From an uncultured Alphaproteobacteria bacterium (GTDB lineage Bacteria > Pseudomonadota > Alphaproteobacteria > HIMB59 > GCA-002718135), in NCBI GenBank assembly GCA_902615845.1, contig CACMQS010000003.1:1-62530 (forward strand): DNA of 62,530 nt, written 5' to 3'. Positions within the stretch are counted from its first letter, which is position 1; every line of letters begins with the position of its first letter. The notes under the pieces were generated by a model. It searched no databases. It had not been told where the DNA came from and saw only the letters and a program-made list of their open reading frames with translations. Shown one piece after another: positions 8,470 through 16,972 of this stretch. The position numbers were made by a program, and so were the translations under genes.

Positions 8470-9699
8470 TTATTTTTGTATAAGTTTATTTAATTTTATA
8501 TTTTGATCTGAGAGAATTTGTTTATCTACAATGGTATCTTTCTCAGTTAATTTAGAAGTTATTCTAATGTCACGACCTACTTTTCCTATGATTCCAACAC
8601 CACATGCTCCTCTTATTTTATTATTTTTTAGGAAAAAATAAATAACACCATTATTAATATCATTACCTCTTTCGATGATTTCATCATACTCATCACAAAT
8701 ACCAGTCAGTTGAAGATTCAAATTAAATTGATCAGACCACATCCAAGGAATTGAAGTGTATTCTGTTTTTACTCCAGCAATATTTTTTCCAGCACATATT
8801 CCATGATTTTGTGCATGTTGATAAGACTCGAGTCGCATATTTCTTTCATAGAATGGATGATAAAAATTAGATACGTCACCTGCTGCATAAACATCTTTAA
8901 TAGAAGTTTCACAAAATTGATTAGTTACAATACCATTATCAAGCTTTAAATTTGTATTTTCAAATAACTTTACAGTCGGGGTTGAGCCTATACCTGCAAT
9001 TATAAAATCTGTTTCTATTAAAGAATTATCATTTAATAAAATTTCATAATCGCCATTTTTTTTAGTTATTTTTTCTATCTGTTTATTTAATATTATTTCA
9101 TTTCCATATTCTATATGAGTGTTTTGAACTAAATCAGCAATTTGTTTGGGTATAATTCTTCCCATAAGTTGATTACCAATTTCAATAACAATTACTTTCT
9201 TTTGAAGCTGAGATAAAGATGAGGCAATTTCTAAGCCAATGAAACCACCACCAATAATTGTTATTTTATTTTTATTTGAAACTATTTCTTTAATTTTTTT
9301 GGCTTCTTCTAAATTTCTTAGATAATAAATATCATTCTTTAAATTATTATCTAAAGTAAGTTTTTTATTTTCAGAACCTGTTGAAATAAGCAAACTATCA
9401 TAAGAGTAAACATTATCATTTTTTGCAAAAAGTTTTTTATTTTCAAAATCAACTTTATTAATTGATATATTTTCAAATTCTATATTTTCATTTTTTAGTA
9501 CGTCGCTAGAATGAAAATACAGATCTTCTTCTTTTTTTTTATCTAGCAAAAAATCTTTAGATAAAGGAGGTCTTTCGTATGGTAATAAATTTTCTTCACC
9601 TAAAATTTTAATATTTGATTTTGTATCATTTTGTCTGATCTCTCTAGCAGCATAGATTCCGGCTTGACCACCACCTAAAATTATAATGTTATTTTTCAC
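8470..9699 (-). CDS. Ferredoxin-NAD(P) reductase, FAD-dependent (MocF-like)
   Basis: A 409-residue pyridine nucleotide-disulfide reductase fold of the oxygenase-coupled type (as in putidaredoxin, rubredoxin or rhodocoxin reductase). Visible are the N-terminal FAD motif LGGGQAGIYAA (9-18), LLPYERPPLSKDFL after it, a second dinucleotide motif IIGGGFIGLE near 149-158, and YAAGDVSNF near 270 for FAD. A C-terminal reductase domain follows. No redox-active CxxC pair is seen, as expected. It takes electrons from NAD(P)H to the Rieske ferredoxin. It starts 5 bp after the first desaturase gene and precedes the ferredoxin gene, a complete electron-transfer chain. Confidence 0.87.
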   Translation of the reverse strand: MKNNIIILGGGQAGIYAAREIRQNDTKSNIKILGEENLLPYERPPLSKDFLLDKKKEEDLYFHSSDVLKNENIEFENISINKVDFENKKLFAKNDNVYSYDSLLISTGSENKKLTLDNNLKNDIYYLRNLEEAKKIKEIVSNKNKITIIGGGFIGLEIASSLSQLQKKVIVIEIGNQLMGRIIPKQIADLVQNTHIEYGNEIILNKQIEKITKKNGDYEILLNDNSLIETDFIIAGIGSTPTVKLFENTNLKLDNGIVTNQFCETSIKDVYAAGDVSNFYHPFYERNMRLESYQHAQNHGICAGKNIAGVKTEYTSIPWMWSDQFNLNLQLTGICDEYDEIIERGNDINNGVIYFFLKNNKIRGACGVGIIGKVGRDIRITSKLTEKDTIVDKQILSDQNIKLNKLIQK

Positions 9700-9704
9700 T
9701 CGGT

Positions 9705-10691
9705 CTAAGCGTTGCTTGGAACAGATAATGGAATTTGATAGTCAGGATTTTTTGCTTGTTTTATGAGTGCTGGAATAATTTCTTTATAAGCCCCAAGAAG
9801 ACCTTTTCTGGCAGGTGGTAATTGATCTTTAATCATTGCATGCAGCTTAGGTAAATTATGTGAGGGAACTTGAGGGAACATATGGTGCTCAACATGATAT
9901 TCCATATGCCAATATAAAAAACTTAAAACTGGATTTAAATATACTGTTCTAGTTGTATACCTATGGTCTCTTTTATCTTCTCTAAGTCCTGCGTGTTGAG
10001 TAAGACCCATAAGCATAACAAGGGTCTTTCCATAAAAATTAGGTAATAAAACATATAGAACTGGAAGCCAACTTTGAAAGTAAACTGAAGAAGCTATACT
10101 AATTATCCAAATAGAAAGATGACTCCACGCAGATAATCTACATTTCCATCTTACATTTTTTGGAATACAAACTTTCATTACATCAGTAGTTACACCAAAT
10201 GCATGTTTTATAGTTTCCCATTGAAGAGAATTTTTAAAGAAAATAAAACCAGAGAATGGAATGTAATGTGAGAAAAACACAATTAAGTCAGTTGGTTTTT
10301 TTACATGTATTTCAAAATCTACAGGATCATTAAATTGAGTATAAGTATGATGATGATAGTGAGAATATCTCCATCTGATAGGTTCAAAATTATCCATGAA
10401 ACTAGCTATATAATAAAAGAAATCATTCCAGAATTTAGATTTAAAAGCAGTTCTGTGACCAGTTTCATGCCATATAGCATCGCTACATCCCCAAATATTT
10501 CCGTATATTATAAAAAATAATAATGACCACCAAGTGCCCCAAGTGACATACGCTAGATATCCAAAGAGAAACAGAGATGAAAAATAAATAATCATATGCT
10601 TAAAACCCTGCCAATCAGATTTCTTGCATAACTGCTTGAATTCTTTTTTATCAATATTTGCTCGATACCATTTACCTAAATCAACATCCAT
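9705..10691 (-). CDS. Membrane fatty acid desaturase/hydroxylase family protein (MocD-like), copy 1
   Basis: A 328-residue membrane diiron protein, the first gene of the minus-strand operon. Histidine boxes are HETGH at 75-79, HYHHH at 111-115 and HVEHH near 270; TQHAGL and TTRTVYLNP also match the copy at 6233-7249. The N terminus (VDLGKWYRANIDKKEF) parallels VDLKTWFKPKIDKKTL of the other copy, so the pair arose by duplication and then diverged. Family members use O2 and ferredoxin to hydroxylate or desaturate substrates; MocD with MocE and MocF removes the O-methyl group of a rhizopine. The adjacent reductase and Rieske genes support the multi-component oxygenase reading. Confidence 0.82.
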   Translation of the reverse strand: MDVDLGKWYRANIDKKEFKQLCKKSDWQGFKHMIIYFSSLFLFGYLAYVTWGTWWSLLFFIIYGNIWGCSDAIWHETGHRTAFKSKFWNDFFYYIASFMDNFEPIRWRYSHYHHHTYTQFNDPVDFEIHVKKPTDLIVFFSHYIPFSGFIFFKNSLQWETIKHAFGVTTDVMKVCIPKNVRWKCRLSAWSHLSIWIISIASSVYFQSWLPVLYVLLPNFYGKTLVMLMGLTQHAGLREDKRDHRYTTRTVYLNPVLSFLYWHMEYHVEHHMFPQVPSHNLPKLHAMIKDQLPPARKGLLGAYKEIIPALIKQAKNPDYQIPLSVPSNA

Positions 10692-10881
10692 AAAGAAAAA
10701 ATAGCACTTTTTGATAATCTTATAAATATAAAAATTGCTTTAAATTGGTAAATAAGTGCGACTATTTTATCTATCAAAAGAAAGGGGGATTTAATTTGTA
10801 ATAAGATCTTTAATACTTTAATTTAATTGTATTATTGATTTATTTACTTATAAATTAACTCATAAATTATTTGGAGGAATT
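10692..10881. promoter_or_regulatory. Divergent control region between oxygenase operon and ABC importer
   Basis: A 190-bp AT-rich gap, large for this genome, separates the divergently transcribed nine-gene minus-strand run and the plus-strand importer. It must hold both promoters. A good Shine-Dalgarno (TTTGGAGGA) lies just before the ATG of the binding-protein gene; none is obvious before the desaturase gene. I could not identify convincing -35/-10 pairs, a known operator or a riboswitch. Shared control of import and oxidation is an inference from the layout. Confidence 0.5.
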
Positions 10882-11862
10882 ATGAAAAAAATCTTTGCTG
10901 TCATTGCTTTATTTTTTGCTTTTGCATCTACTTCAGCAGTAGCAAAAAATGATTACAGCTGTGATAAAAAATTTATATTTTTCCCAGGTGGTCCTGAAGG
11001 TGGTCCATTTGGAACTATTGTTTACAATGGTGCAGTAGCTGCTGCTGAACACACTGGTTGTGAAGTAGATTACTACTGGTCACAGTGGAACTCAGAAATC
11101 ATGATTAAACAATTTAAAGAAGCTGTTGCTTTACAGCCTGATGGAATTGCAATCTATGGTTTTCCTGGTGACGCTGCAATGAGACCTATCATTCAAGAAG
11201 CTAGAGAAATGGGAATAGTAATTACTACTATGAACACTCCTCTTCCTGATCTTGAAGCAGAATATAAAACTGAAGGATTTGGTTATGCAGGTGCAGATCT
11301 ATTCGATGCTGGATTTAATCTAGGTAAAAAAGCTGTTGAAGTTTGTGGTCTACAAGCTGGAGATAAAGCTTTTATCTGGGGTCTTGCAAGTATGCCAAAC
11401 AGAGGAGAAAGAACTAAAGGTGCAATAGCTGGTGTTGAAGCAGCAGGTGTTGAAGTAGTTTATCAAGAAATTCCTGATAATGTAAACTCAGATGCATCTC
11501 AAGGAACTCCTATGTACGTTGCTACTTATAGTGCAAATCCTGATATCAAAATGGCTATTACAGATCATGGTGGATTAACTGCAAGTTTACCAACATATAT
11601 GAAGGCTGCAGGTCATGGTACTGAAGAAGTATGTGGTGCTGGATTTGATTTATCAGCTCCAATTGTTGACGGAATTAATTCTGGATACATTGACGTTGTA
11701 ATTGATCAACAACCATTTATCCAAGGATATATGCCAATTGTTCAGTTATTCCTAAGTACAAAATATGGAATGGCTGGATTAGCAATGGATACTGGTGCTG
11801 CATTTGTTACAGCTGATAACGTTGATGCTGTTGCTCCATTAGCAGCAGTACAAATCAGATAA
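10882..11862 (+). CDS. Sugar ABC transporter substrate-binding protein (RbsB/MocB type)
   Basis: A 326-residue periplasmic binding protein of the ribose/galactose-type (peripla_BP_4) family. Residues 1-21 form a signal peptide (KK, hydrophobic core, ending SAVAK). The mature part shows the alternating domains of this class with FFPGGPEGGPFGTIVYNGA, DGIAIYGFPGD and AITDHGGL. Ligands of the family are monosaccharides, inositols and rhizopine-like compounds. A TTTGGAGGA ribosome site precedes the ATG. It heads a binding protein-ATPase-permease operon and is followed by a strong hairpin at 11877-11899, probably raising its expression over the membrane parts. Confidence 0.87.
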   Translation: MKKIFAVIALFFAFASTSAVAKNDYSCDKKFIFFPGGPEGGPFGTIVYNGAVAAAEHTGCEVDYYWSQWNSEIMIKQFKEAVALQPDGIAIYGFPGDAAMRPIIQEAREMGIVITTMNTPLPDLEAEYKTEGFGYAGADLFDAGFNLGKKAVEVCGLQAGDKAFIWGLASMPNRGERTKGAIAGVEAAGVEVVYQEIPDNVNSDASQGTPMYVATYSANPDIKMAITDHGGLTASLPTYMKAAGHGTEEVCGAGFDLSAPIVDGINSGYIDVVIDQQPFIQGYMPIVQLFLSTKYGMAGLAMDTGAAFVTADNVDAVAPLAAVQIR

Positions 11863-11876
11863 ATTAAATATTATAG

Positions 11877-11899
11877 CCTGCCTTATTTTATAAGGCAGG
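11877..11899 (+). terminator. Intercistronic hairpin after binding-protein gene, covering next SD
   Basis: A perfect 9-bp stem (CCTGCCTTA pairing with TAAGGCAGG, loop TTTTA) followed by TTTATTTTT. It lies between the stop codon of the binding-protein gene and the ATG of the ATPase gene at 11909. The T-rich tail suggests a leaky terminator or 3' mRNA stabiliser. The 3' arm contains AAGG/AGG about 9 bases before the ATG, the only Shine-Dalgarno-like sequence for the ATPase, so the stem would also hide that site. Confidence 0.7.
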
Positions 11900-11908
11900 T
11901 TTATTTTT

Positions 11909-12676
11909 ATGGCTGAAGAACTCTTAAAATTACAAAATATTTACAAAAACTTTGGAAACGTAAAAGTTTTAAAAGATGTGAATATCAAAATAAACAAAGG
12001 TGAAGTAGTAGCTTTAATAGGCGATAACGGAGCTGGAAAATCTACACTTATTAAAGTTATAACTGGAGTTCATAGTCCAAACTCGGGAAAAGTTTTTTTT
12101 AAAGAAAAAGAAGTACAAATTAAATCAGTTGCTCAATCAAGAAAAATGGGGATTGAAGCAGTGTATCAAGAAAGAGCATTATGTGATCAGCAAGAATTAT
12201 ACAGAAATATCTTTGCGGGAAGAGAAATTACAAATTCATTTGGTTTTTTGGATATAAAAAAACAAAGAAAAGAAGCAGAAAAAATTTTACGCGACTATAT
12301 AGGCTTTACTTCAAAAGCTATAACAGTTGACTCTCAAGTAATGGGACTGTCTGGTGGTGAAAAACAAGGCGTAGCTTTCGGTAGATCATTGTATTTTAAT
12401 TCTGATTTAATCGTATTAGATGAACCAACAATGGGATTATCGATACAAGAAACAGAAAAAGTTCTTAATTTTGTAAAAGGTTTAAAGAATGAAAACAAAT
12501 CTGCAATATTTATCGATCATAATATTATACACGTATATGGAGCTGCAGATAGATTTATTATTTTAGATAGAGGTGAGGTTGTTGGGGAATTTAATAAAGA
12601 AGATATTTCAAGAGAAGAACTTGTTCAAAAAATGATTCAACTTCATGAATCAGGAAAAATAAAAGTGGAAGATTAA
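11909..12676 (+). CDS. Sugar ABC transporter ATP-binding protein (single-domain, FrcA-like)
   Basis: A 255-residue nucleotide-binding subunit. Walker A is GDNGAGKST at 38-46, the signature LSGGEKQ at 147-153, Walker B LIVLDEPT ending at 174, followed by D-x-N-I-I-H in the switch region (IFIDHNIIHVYG). It carries one ATPase domain, unlike RbsA-type proteins with two, so it resembles FrcA of fructose/ribose importers. It energises uptake with the permease encoded next, whose ATG follows its stop directly (TAAATGA). Translation may depend on opening of the upstream hairpin. Confidence 0.87.
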   Translation: MAEELLKLQNIYKNFGNVKVLKDVNIKINKGEVVALIGDNGAGKSTLIKVITGVHSPNSGKVFFKEKEVQIKSVAQSRKMGIEAVYQERALCDQQELYRNIFAGREITNSFGFLDIKKQRKEAEKILRDYIGFTSKAITVDSQVMGLSGGEKQGVAFGRSLYFNSDLIVLDEPTMGLSIQETEKVLNFVKGLKNENKSAIFIDHNIIHVYGAADRFIILDRGEVVGEFNKEDISREELVQKMIQLHESGKIKVED

Positions 12677-13654
12677 ATGAATAATTTATTAAATAGTTAT
12701 TTTGTAAAAACTCACAAACTTGAAATTAGTATTACTATAATTGCTGTAGTACTATTCCTAATTTATTTTCTTGGCGCACCACATGTATTTACAAGATTTC
12801 CTATTTATAGAGCTTTTATGCAATCAATGCCTTTTTTTGGAATTATTGCTATATCAGCAACATTTGTTGTTACACTTGGTGAAATTGATTTATCATTTCC
12901 ATCTATAGTTGGAATTACATCTCTCATATTTGGAATTATAATGACATCGACTGATGGTAACTTTTTTATAGCATTTATTTTGGCAACTTCACTTGGAATG
13001 TTTGCTGGATTAGTAAATGGATTACTTGTTACTAAAATTGGTATACCTTCAATAGTTGCCACTATAGGTACATTATTTTTTTGGCGTGGATTAGTTAATG
13101 TAATTTCTCAAGGTAGCGGTATTGCAATCGTCGATGTAGCAGATGGAACATGGCATCATATGATATTTGTTGAAAAATTATTTGGAAAAATTCCAATGCA
13201 ATTTATTTGGTTCATTGTATTAACTGGATTGATGCAATGGGTTTACCGATACCATAAATTTGGAAATCATATCCACTTTGTAGGCGATAACAAAGCAAGC
13301 GCTCAGATGATGGGAATTAACGTTGATAATGTAAAAATTATTGCTTTTGTTCAACTAGGATTTTTCTCTGCATTAGCAGGAATTTTTACAATGTATGAAA
13401 TGTTGTATTTCTGGCCTACACAAGGTGAAGGTTTGATGTTAACAACACTAGCAGCCGTCTTTGTTGGTGGCACTTCAGTATTTGGTGGTAAAGGTACTAT
13501 TTTTGGAACTTTTATTGGAGTATTAATTATTGGATCATTAGAATCAGGAATAGTTGCTTTAGGCTTATCTGGTTTTTATGTAAAATTTATTAACGGACTC
13601 ATGATTACAGTAGCCGTAACAGTCTACGCTCTAATACAAAGAAGAAAAAATTAA
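12677..13654 (+). CDS. Sugar ABC transporter permease (RbsC/FrcC-like)
   Basis: A 325-residue hydrophobic protein with about eight to ten membrane helices, of the branched-chain amino acid/ribose permease class. Typical pieces are LGEIDLSFPSIVG near 70-85, GLVNGLLVTKIGIPSIVATIGT, and VGGTSVFGGKGTIFGTFIGV near 265-285. It forms the inner-membrane channel of the importer encoded with the two preceding genes and begins immediately after the ATPase stop. The last 4 bp overlap the convergent SDR gene. Substrate cannot be read from sequence; the neighbouring oxygenase operon suggests a sugar or cyclitol. Confidence 0.87.
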   Translation: MNNLLNSYFVKTHKLEISITIIAVVLFLIYFLGAPHVFTRFPIYRAFMQSMPFFGIIAISATFVVTLGEIDLSFPSIVGITSLIFGIIMTSTDGNFFIAFILATSLGMFAGLVNGLLVTKIGIPSIVATIGTLFFWRGLVNVISQGSGIAIVDVADGTWHHMIFVEKLFGKIPMQFIWFIVLTGLMQWVYRYHKFGNHIHFVGDNKASAQMMGINVDNVKIIAFVQLGFFSALAGIFTMYEMLYFWPTQGEGLMLTTLAAVFVGGTSVFGGKGTIFGTFIGVLIIGSLESGIVALGLSGFYVKFINGLMITVAVTVYALIQRRKN

Positions 13655-14388
13655 TAAGTAGCTCTACCTCCACTCAAGTCAAAAGTTGATCCAGTGGTAT
13701 AAGAATTTTCTTCAGAAGACATCCATGCAACTAAAGAAGCTAATTCTTCTACTAATACAAATCTATTTCTTGGAATTTTTGATAACATATAATCAATATG
13801 TTCTTGTGTAATTTGATCAAAAATACGCGTCTTAGCAGGTGCAGGGGTAACGCAATTAACTGAAATGTTATTTTCAGCTAATTCTTTTCCTAAAGATTTA
13901 GTAAGTGCAATAACTCCGGCTTTTGCAGCACTATAAGGCATTGCATTAGGATTACCCTCCTTACCAGCTATCGAGGAAATATTAACGATACGTCCATAAT
14001 TATTTTTGATAAAATGAGGAACTATATTTTTACAACAATAAAATACTCCAGTTAGATCTATGTCTATAACTTTTTGCCATTCCTCAAGTGGATAATCCCA
14101 TGTCTTAAAATTTGGTCCAGCTATTCCTGCATTATTTATTAAAATATCAATTTTGTTTTCAAGTGTAAGACTTTCAGCAAATGCATTCTCTACACTTTTA
14201 TAATTTGAAACATCAACTTCAATTTTTTGAGTATTTTTTAGATCAACTTTATTTAAATATTCTGTATCTTTATCCCATATTAGTACTCTTGCACCTGACT
14301 CTATAAATCTTTTTGTAATTGCTAACCCAAAGCCTTGCGCTCCACCCGTTACAATTGCTACTCTATTTTCTAAATTAATTTTATTCAT
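13651..14388 (-). CDS. Short-chain dehydrogenase/reductase
   Basis: A 245-residue classical SDR. The cofactor motif is TGGAQGFGLAI (14-24), NNAG at 85-88, catalytic S138/S139 and Y152-x-x-x-K156 (PYSAAK). The C-terminal DLSGGRATY ends as in sugar and polyol dehydrogenases. D39 in LIWDKD favours NAD over NADP. It could oxidise a sugar to the lactone used by the SMP-30 enzyme, which would complete the dehydrogenase-lactonase-dehydratase route; this is inference. Its ATG overlaps the stop of the peroxiredoxin gene by 4 bp, so it may instead be transcribed with the DsbD-like/peroxiredoxin genes. Confidence 0.82.
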   Translation of the reverse strand: MNKINLENRVAIVTGGAQGFGLAITKRFIESGARVLIWDKDTEYLNKVDLKNTQKIEVDVSNYKSVENAFAESLTLENKIDILINNAGIAGPNFKTWDYPLEEWQKVIDIDLTGVFYCCKNIVPHFIKNNYGRIVNISSIAGKEGNPNAMPYSAAKAGVIALTKSLGKELAENNISVNCVTPAPAKTRIFDQITQEHIDYMLSKIPRNRFVLVEELASLVAWMSSEENSYTTGSTFDLSGGRATY

Positions 14389-14861
14389 TGGATTTGTTCT
14401 AAAATATATTCAGCTGAACTAACACGGTATTCACCATCATTTTCAATAAACTTGTTTATAATCATATTATTCTCAATGATCATGGCAAACCTTCGACATC
14501 TAAAACCCATATAATTTTTTGTCTTATCAGATAGCAAGTCAAAATATTTTGTAATTTCAGCATTTCCATCCGCAATTCCATTGATTATTTCTCCGTTTGT
14601 ATAACTCAATAACCAAGATTTCATCACATGCTCATCATTTACAGATAGACAGTAAATGCCATCAATTTTTTTATTTATAAATGAATTATATAATTTTATA
14701 TAACCTGGAAGATGTTTCTCAGAACAAGTTGGCGTAAATGCTCCTGGCACACCAAATAGGATAATTTTTTTATTTATAAATTCATTTTTTAATGAAGATA
14801 CTGATGAAACACCTTTTTTAATAATAGGCACTTTAAAATCATCAATATTCATGTTTATCAT
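14385..14861 (-). CDS. Peroxiredoxin, Prx5/AhpE-like thiol peroxidase
   Basis: A 158-residue peroxiredoxin of the Prx5 (hybrid) group. The peroxidatic cysteine is C46 in GVPGAFTPTCSEKHLPGY, the hallmark active site; MGFRCRRFAMII near 118-129 contains the conserved arginine. It reduces H2O2 and organic peroxides in the cytoplasm. Its start overlaps the stop of the DsbD-like gene by 4 bp (ATGA), which suggests that thiol transfer and peroxide removal are co-expressed. No glutaredoxin domain is fused. Confidence in the family is high. Confidence 0.87.
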   Translation of the reverse strand: MINMNIDDFKVPIIKKGVSSVSSLKNEFINKKIILFGVPGAFTPTCSEKHLPGYIKLYNSFINKKIDGIYCLSVNDEHVMKSWLLSYTNGEIINGIADGNAEITKYFDLLSDKTKNYMGFRCRRFAMIIENNMIINKFIENDGEYRVSSAEYILEQIQ

Positions 14862-16915
14862 TTAACTTTATTATATGTTTCAAATATTTGTTTCTCAGTC
14901 AATATTTCATTCATTACTATGCCTTCAGGAAACTTTGAAGAATAAAATGCATTAAAAGGTATGCCAAATTTATTGTATTTTTTTAAAAATTTATTTATTT
15001 TTTCATTTGGTTGTGTCCAATCAGCTTTTATCAATGTCACTTCTTGTGAATCAAAAAAATCTGAAACTGTTTTTGAATTTAAAACATTAATTTTATTAAA
15101 CTTACAGGTAATGCACCAATCTGCTGTTATATCTAAAAAAACAATTTCATTATTAGCTATTATTTCAGGAATACTTTTGGAATTAAAATCTAACCAATTA
15201 TTACTTTTATAATTTTCTTCATTAATTTTTTGAAAAGAATTTAAATATGGAGTTAAAAAGAAAATAATTATTAAAGAAATAATTAAGGGAGTTTGATAAA
15301 TTCTAAATTTTAAAATTGCTGATATTAAGATCAATAAAATAGTAAATGTAGCTATAAAAAAATAATTGAAATAATTATTTAATATACTTAAAAGCCAAAC
15401 AATTGTTATGAATAATAAAATAGATAAAAAATATTTAAAATAAATCATCCATTTTCCAGATCGAGGCAAGAAGGAAATCAAACCTGGAAAAAAAGCTATA
15501 ATCAAATAAGGTAAACTCATTCCTATGCCCATAAAACAGAAAATTAAAAATAAATATGTTGTTGATTGAGTAAAAGCAGCCGTTACAGCTGTGCCTAAAT
15601 AAGGTGCAGAACATGGTGTAGCAAGTAGTGTAGCAAAAAAACCATTAAAAAAATTCTTTGTATAAAAATTGTTTCCTGAATTTAAAATTTTTGATGAAGA
15701 TAAAAAACTTGGTAAATTTATTTGGAAAAGACCAAGAGTGTTCAAGAAAAACATTGATATAATTATCAAAATGAACATTAAAAAGTAAGGTTCTTGAAAT
15801 TGCATACCCCAAGATATTGAAATATTAATTTGTTTCAGGATAGCAAAAAATGCACCAAGTATTAGAAAAGAAGAGATAATACCCAATACAGTTATGAAAA
15901 AACTACTTTTAATCTTTTTATCCTCAGTATTAATTACAGATAATAATTTTAACGATAATACCGGAAAAACACATGGCATAAGATTTAAAATAAACCCGCC
16001 TAATATTGAAATTAAGAGTAAGTATATAAGACTAGTATTTATAGAGATATTTTTATCTATATTTTCAATTTCTACACTTTTTTCAACTTTAAAGCTGTGA
16101 TTATTATCATAAAAAAATATTTCTATTGGAAATTTTTTTTCATTAAACTGATCGGTACTGTAATATAAAGAGGTATTCAATTTTTGGAAATCGAGGGAAT
16201 AATTATTTATTGGTGCTACAACAGGTAGTCCAAATGGTGTGTGAATAAAAATTTTTGGATCATCAAAAAAAGAGGTAGTTGATATTTCTATGTCAAAAAT
16301 AACACTATTGTTGTTTTCAATAGCCTTGAATGAGAAATTAGAAATAGGTGTAAAATCAATATTATTATTTAATGTAGTAGATAGAACTTTTTCAATTTCA
16401 AAAAAATAATCTGTATATTCACCATCTCCAGATGGTATATTTAGAAAAATATCTGCACTACCTGGAATGCAAACATCTTTACAAACTAAATAATTAATAT
16501 TTAAATTTAAATTTGTTTGTTTTTGATTATCTTCTAGATCTACAATCAAAGGAAAGATAACTTTATCTGTATATCCAATTGATTTTAAACCTAGTATTTC
16601 AAATTCTATTGGCTCTGGCCATAATATTTTAATATCTTTCACATTTGAGGAATTATTCCATATAATCTTTTGAGGGAAACCTCCCCCTCCAGGAGATTTC
16701 CAATATGTTTTCCAGTCATCTTCTAATTGATATTCTAATGCTAAAATTAATTGATTATTATTATTTGATGCAGTCATTGGTGAAATTAATCTAACTTTTG
16801 ATTTTTCACTAATTGCCCAATCTGAAGATAAGGAGTAGCCAGCTGTGCTAAATAGTCCAAGAGCAAGTATTATTGCAACTTTTAAGAGACTTATAACTTT
16901 TATTACCTTGTTCAT
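14858..16915 (-). CDS. dsbD: Thiol:disulfide interchange protein, DsbD/ScsB-like
   Basis: A 685-residue membrane protein with three parts. The N terminus has a signal-like helix and a periplasmic domain carrying the CKDVCIPG pair near residue 140-150. The middle (~300-560) is a CcdA-like block of about eight helices with cysteines in LMPCVFPVLSLK and TPCSAPYLG. The C terminus is a thioredoxin domain with ADWCITCKFN near 600. It moves electrons from cytoplasmic thioredoxin to periplasmic substrates. The N-terminal domain looks more like ScsB than E. coli DsbD. The gene leads an overlapping set with the peroxiredoxin and SDR genes. Confidence 0.87.
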   Translation of the reverse strand: MNKVIKVISLLKVAIILALGLFSTAGYSLSSDWAISEKSKVRLISPMTASNNNNQLILALEYQLEDDWKTYWKSPGGGGFPQKIIWNNSSNVKDIKILWPEPIEFEILGLKSIGYTDKVIFPLIVDLEDNQKQTNLNLNINYLVCKDVCIPGSADIFLNIPSGDGEYTDYFFEIEKVLSTTLNNNIDFTPISNFSFKAIENNNSVIFDIEISTTSFFDDPKIFIHTPFGLPVVAPINNYSLDFQKLNTSLYYSTDQFNEKKFPIEIFFYDNNHSFKVEKSVEIENIDKNISINTSLIYLLLISILGGFILNLMPCVFPVLSLKLLSVINTEDKKIKSSFFITVLGIISSFLILGAFFAILKQINISISWGMQFQEPYFLMFILIIISMFFLNTLGLFQINLPSFLSSSKILNSGNNFYTKNFFNGFFATLLATPCSAPYLGTAVTAAFTQSTTYLFLIFCFMGIGMSLPYLIIAFFPGLISFLPRSGKWMIYFKYFLSILLFITIVWLLSILNNYFNYFFIATFTILLILISAILKFRIYQTPLIISLIIIFFLTPYLNSFQKINEENYKSNNWLDFNSKSIPEIIANNEIVFLDITADWCITCKFNKINVLNSKTVSDFFDSQEVTLIKADWTQPNEKINKFLKKYNKFGIPFNAFYSSKFPEGIVMNEILTEKQIFETYNKVK

Positions 16916-16972
16916 ATAAAATAAATCAATACAATATTGAAAAATATAAATTAACGCGAATATATATACTAT

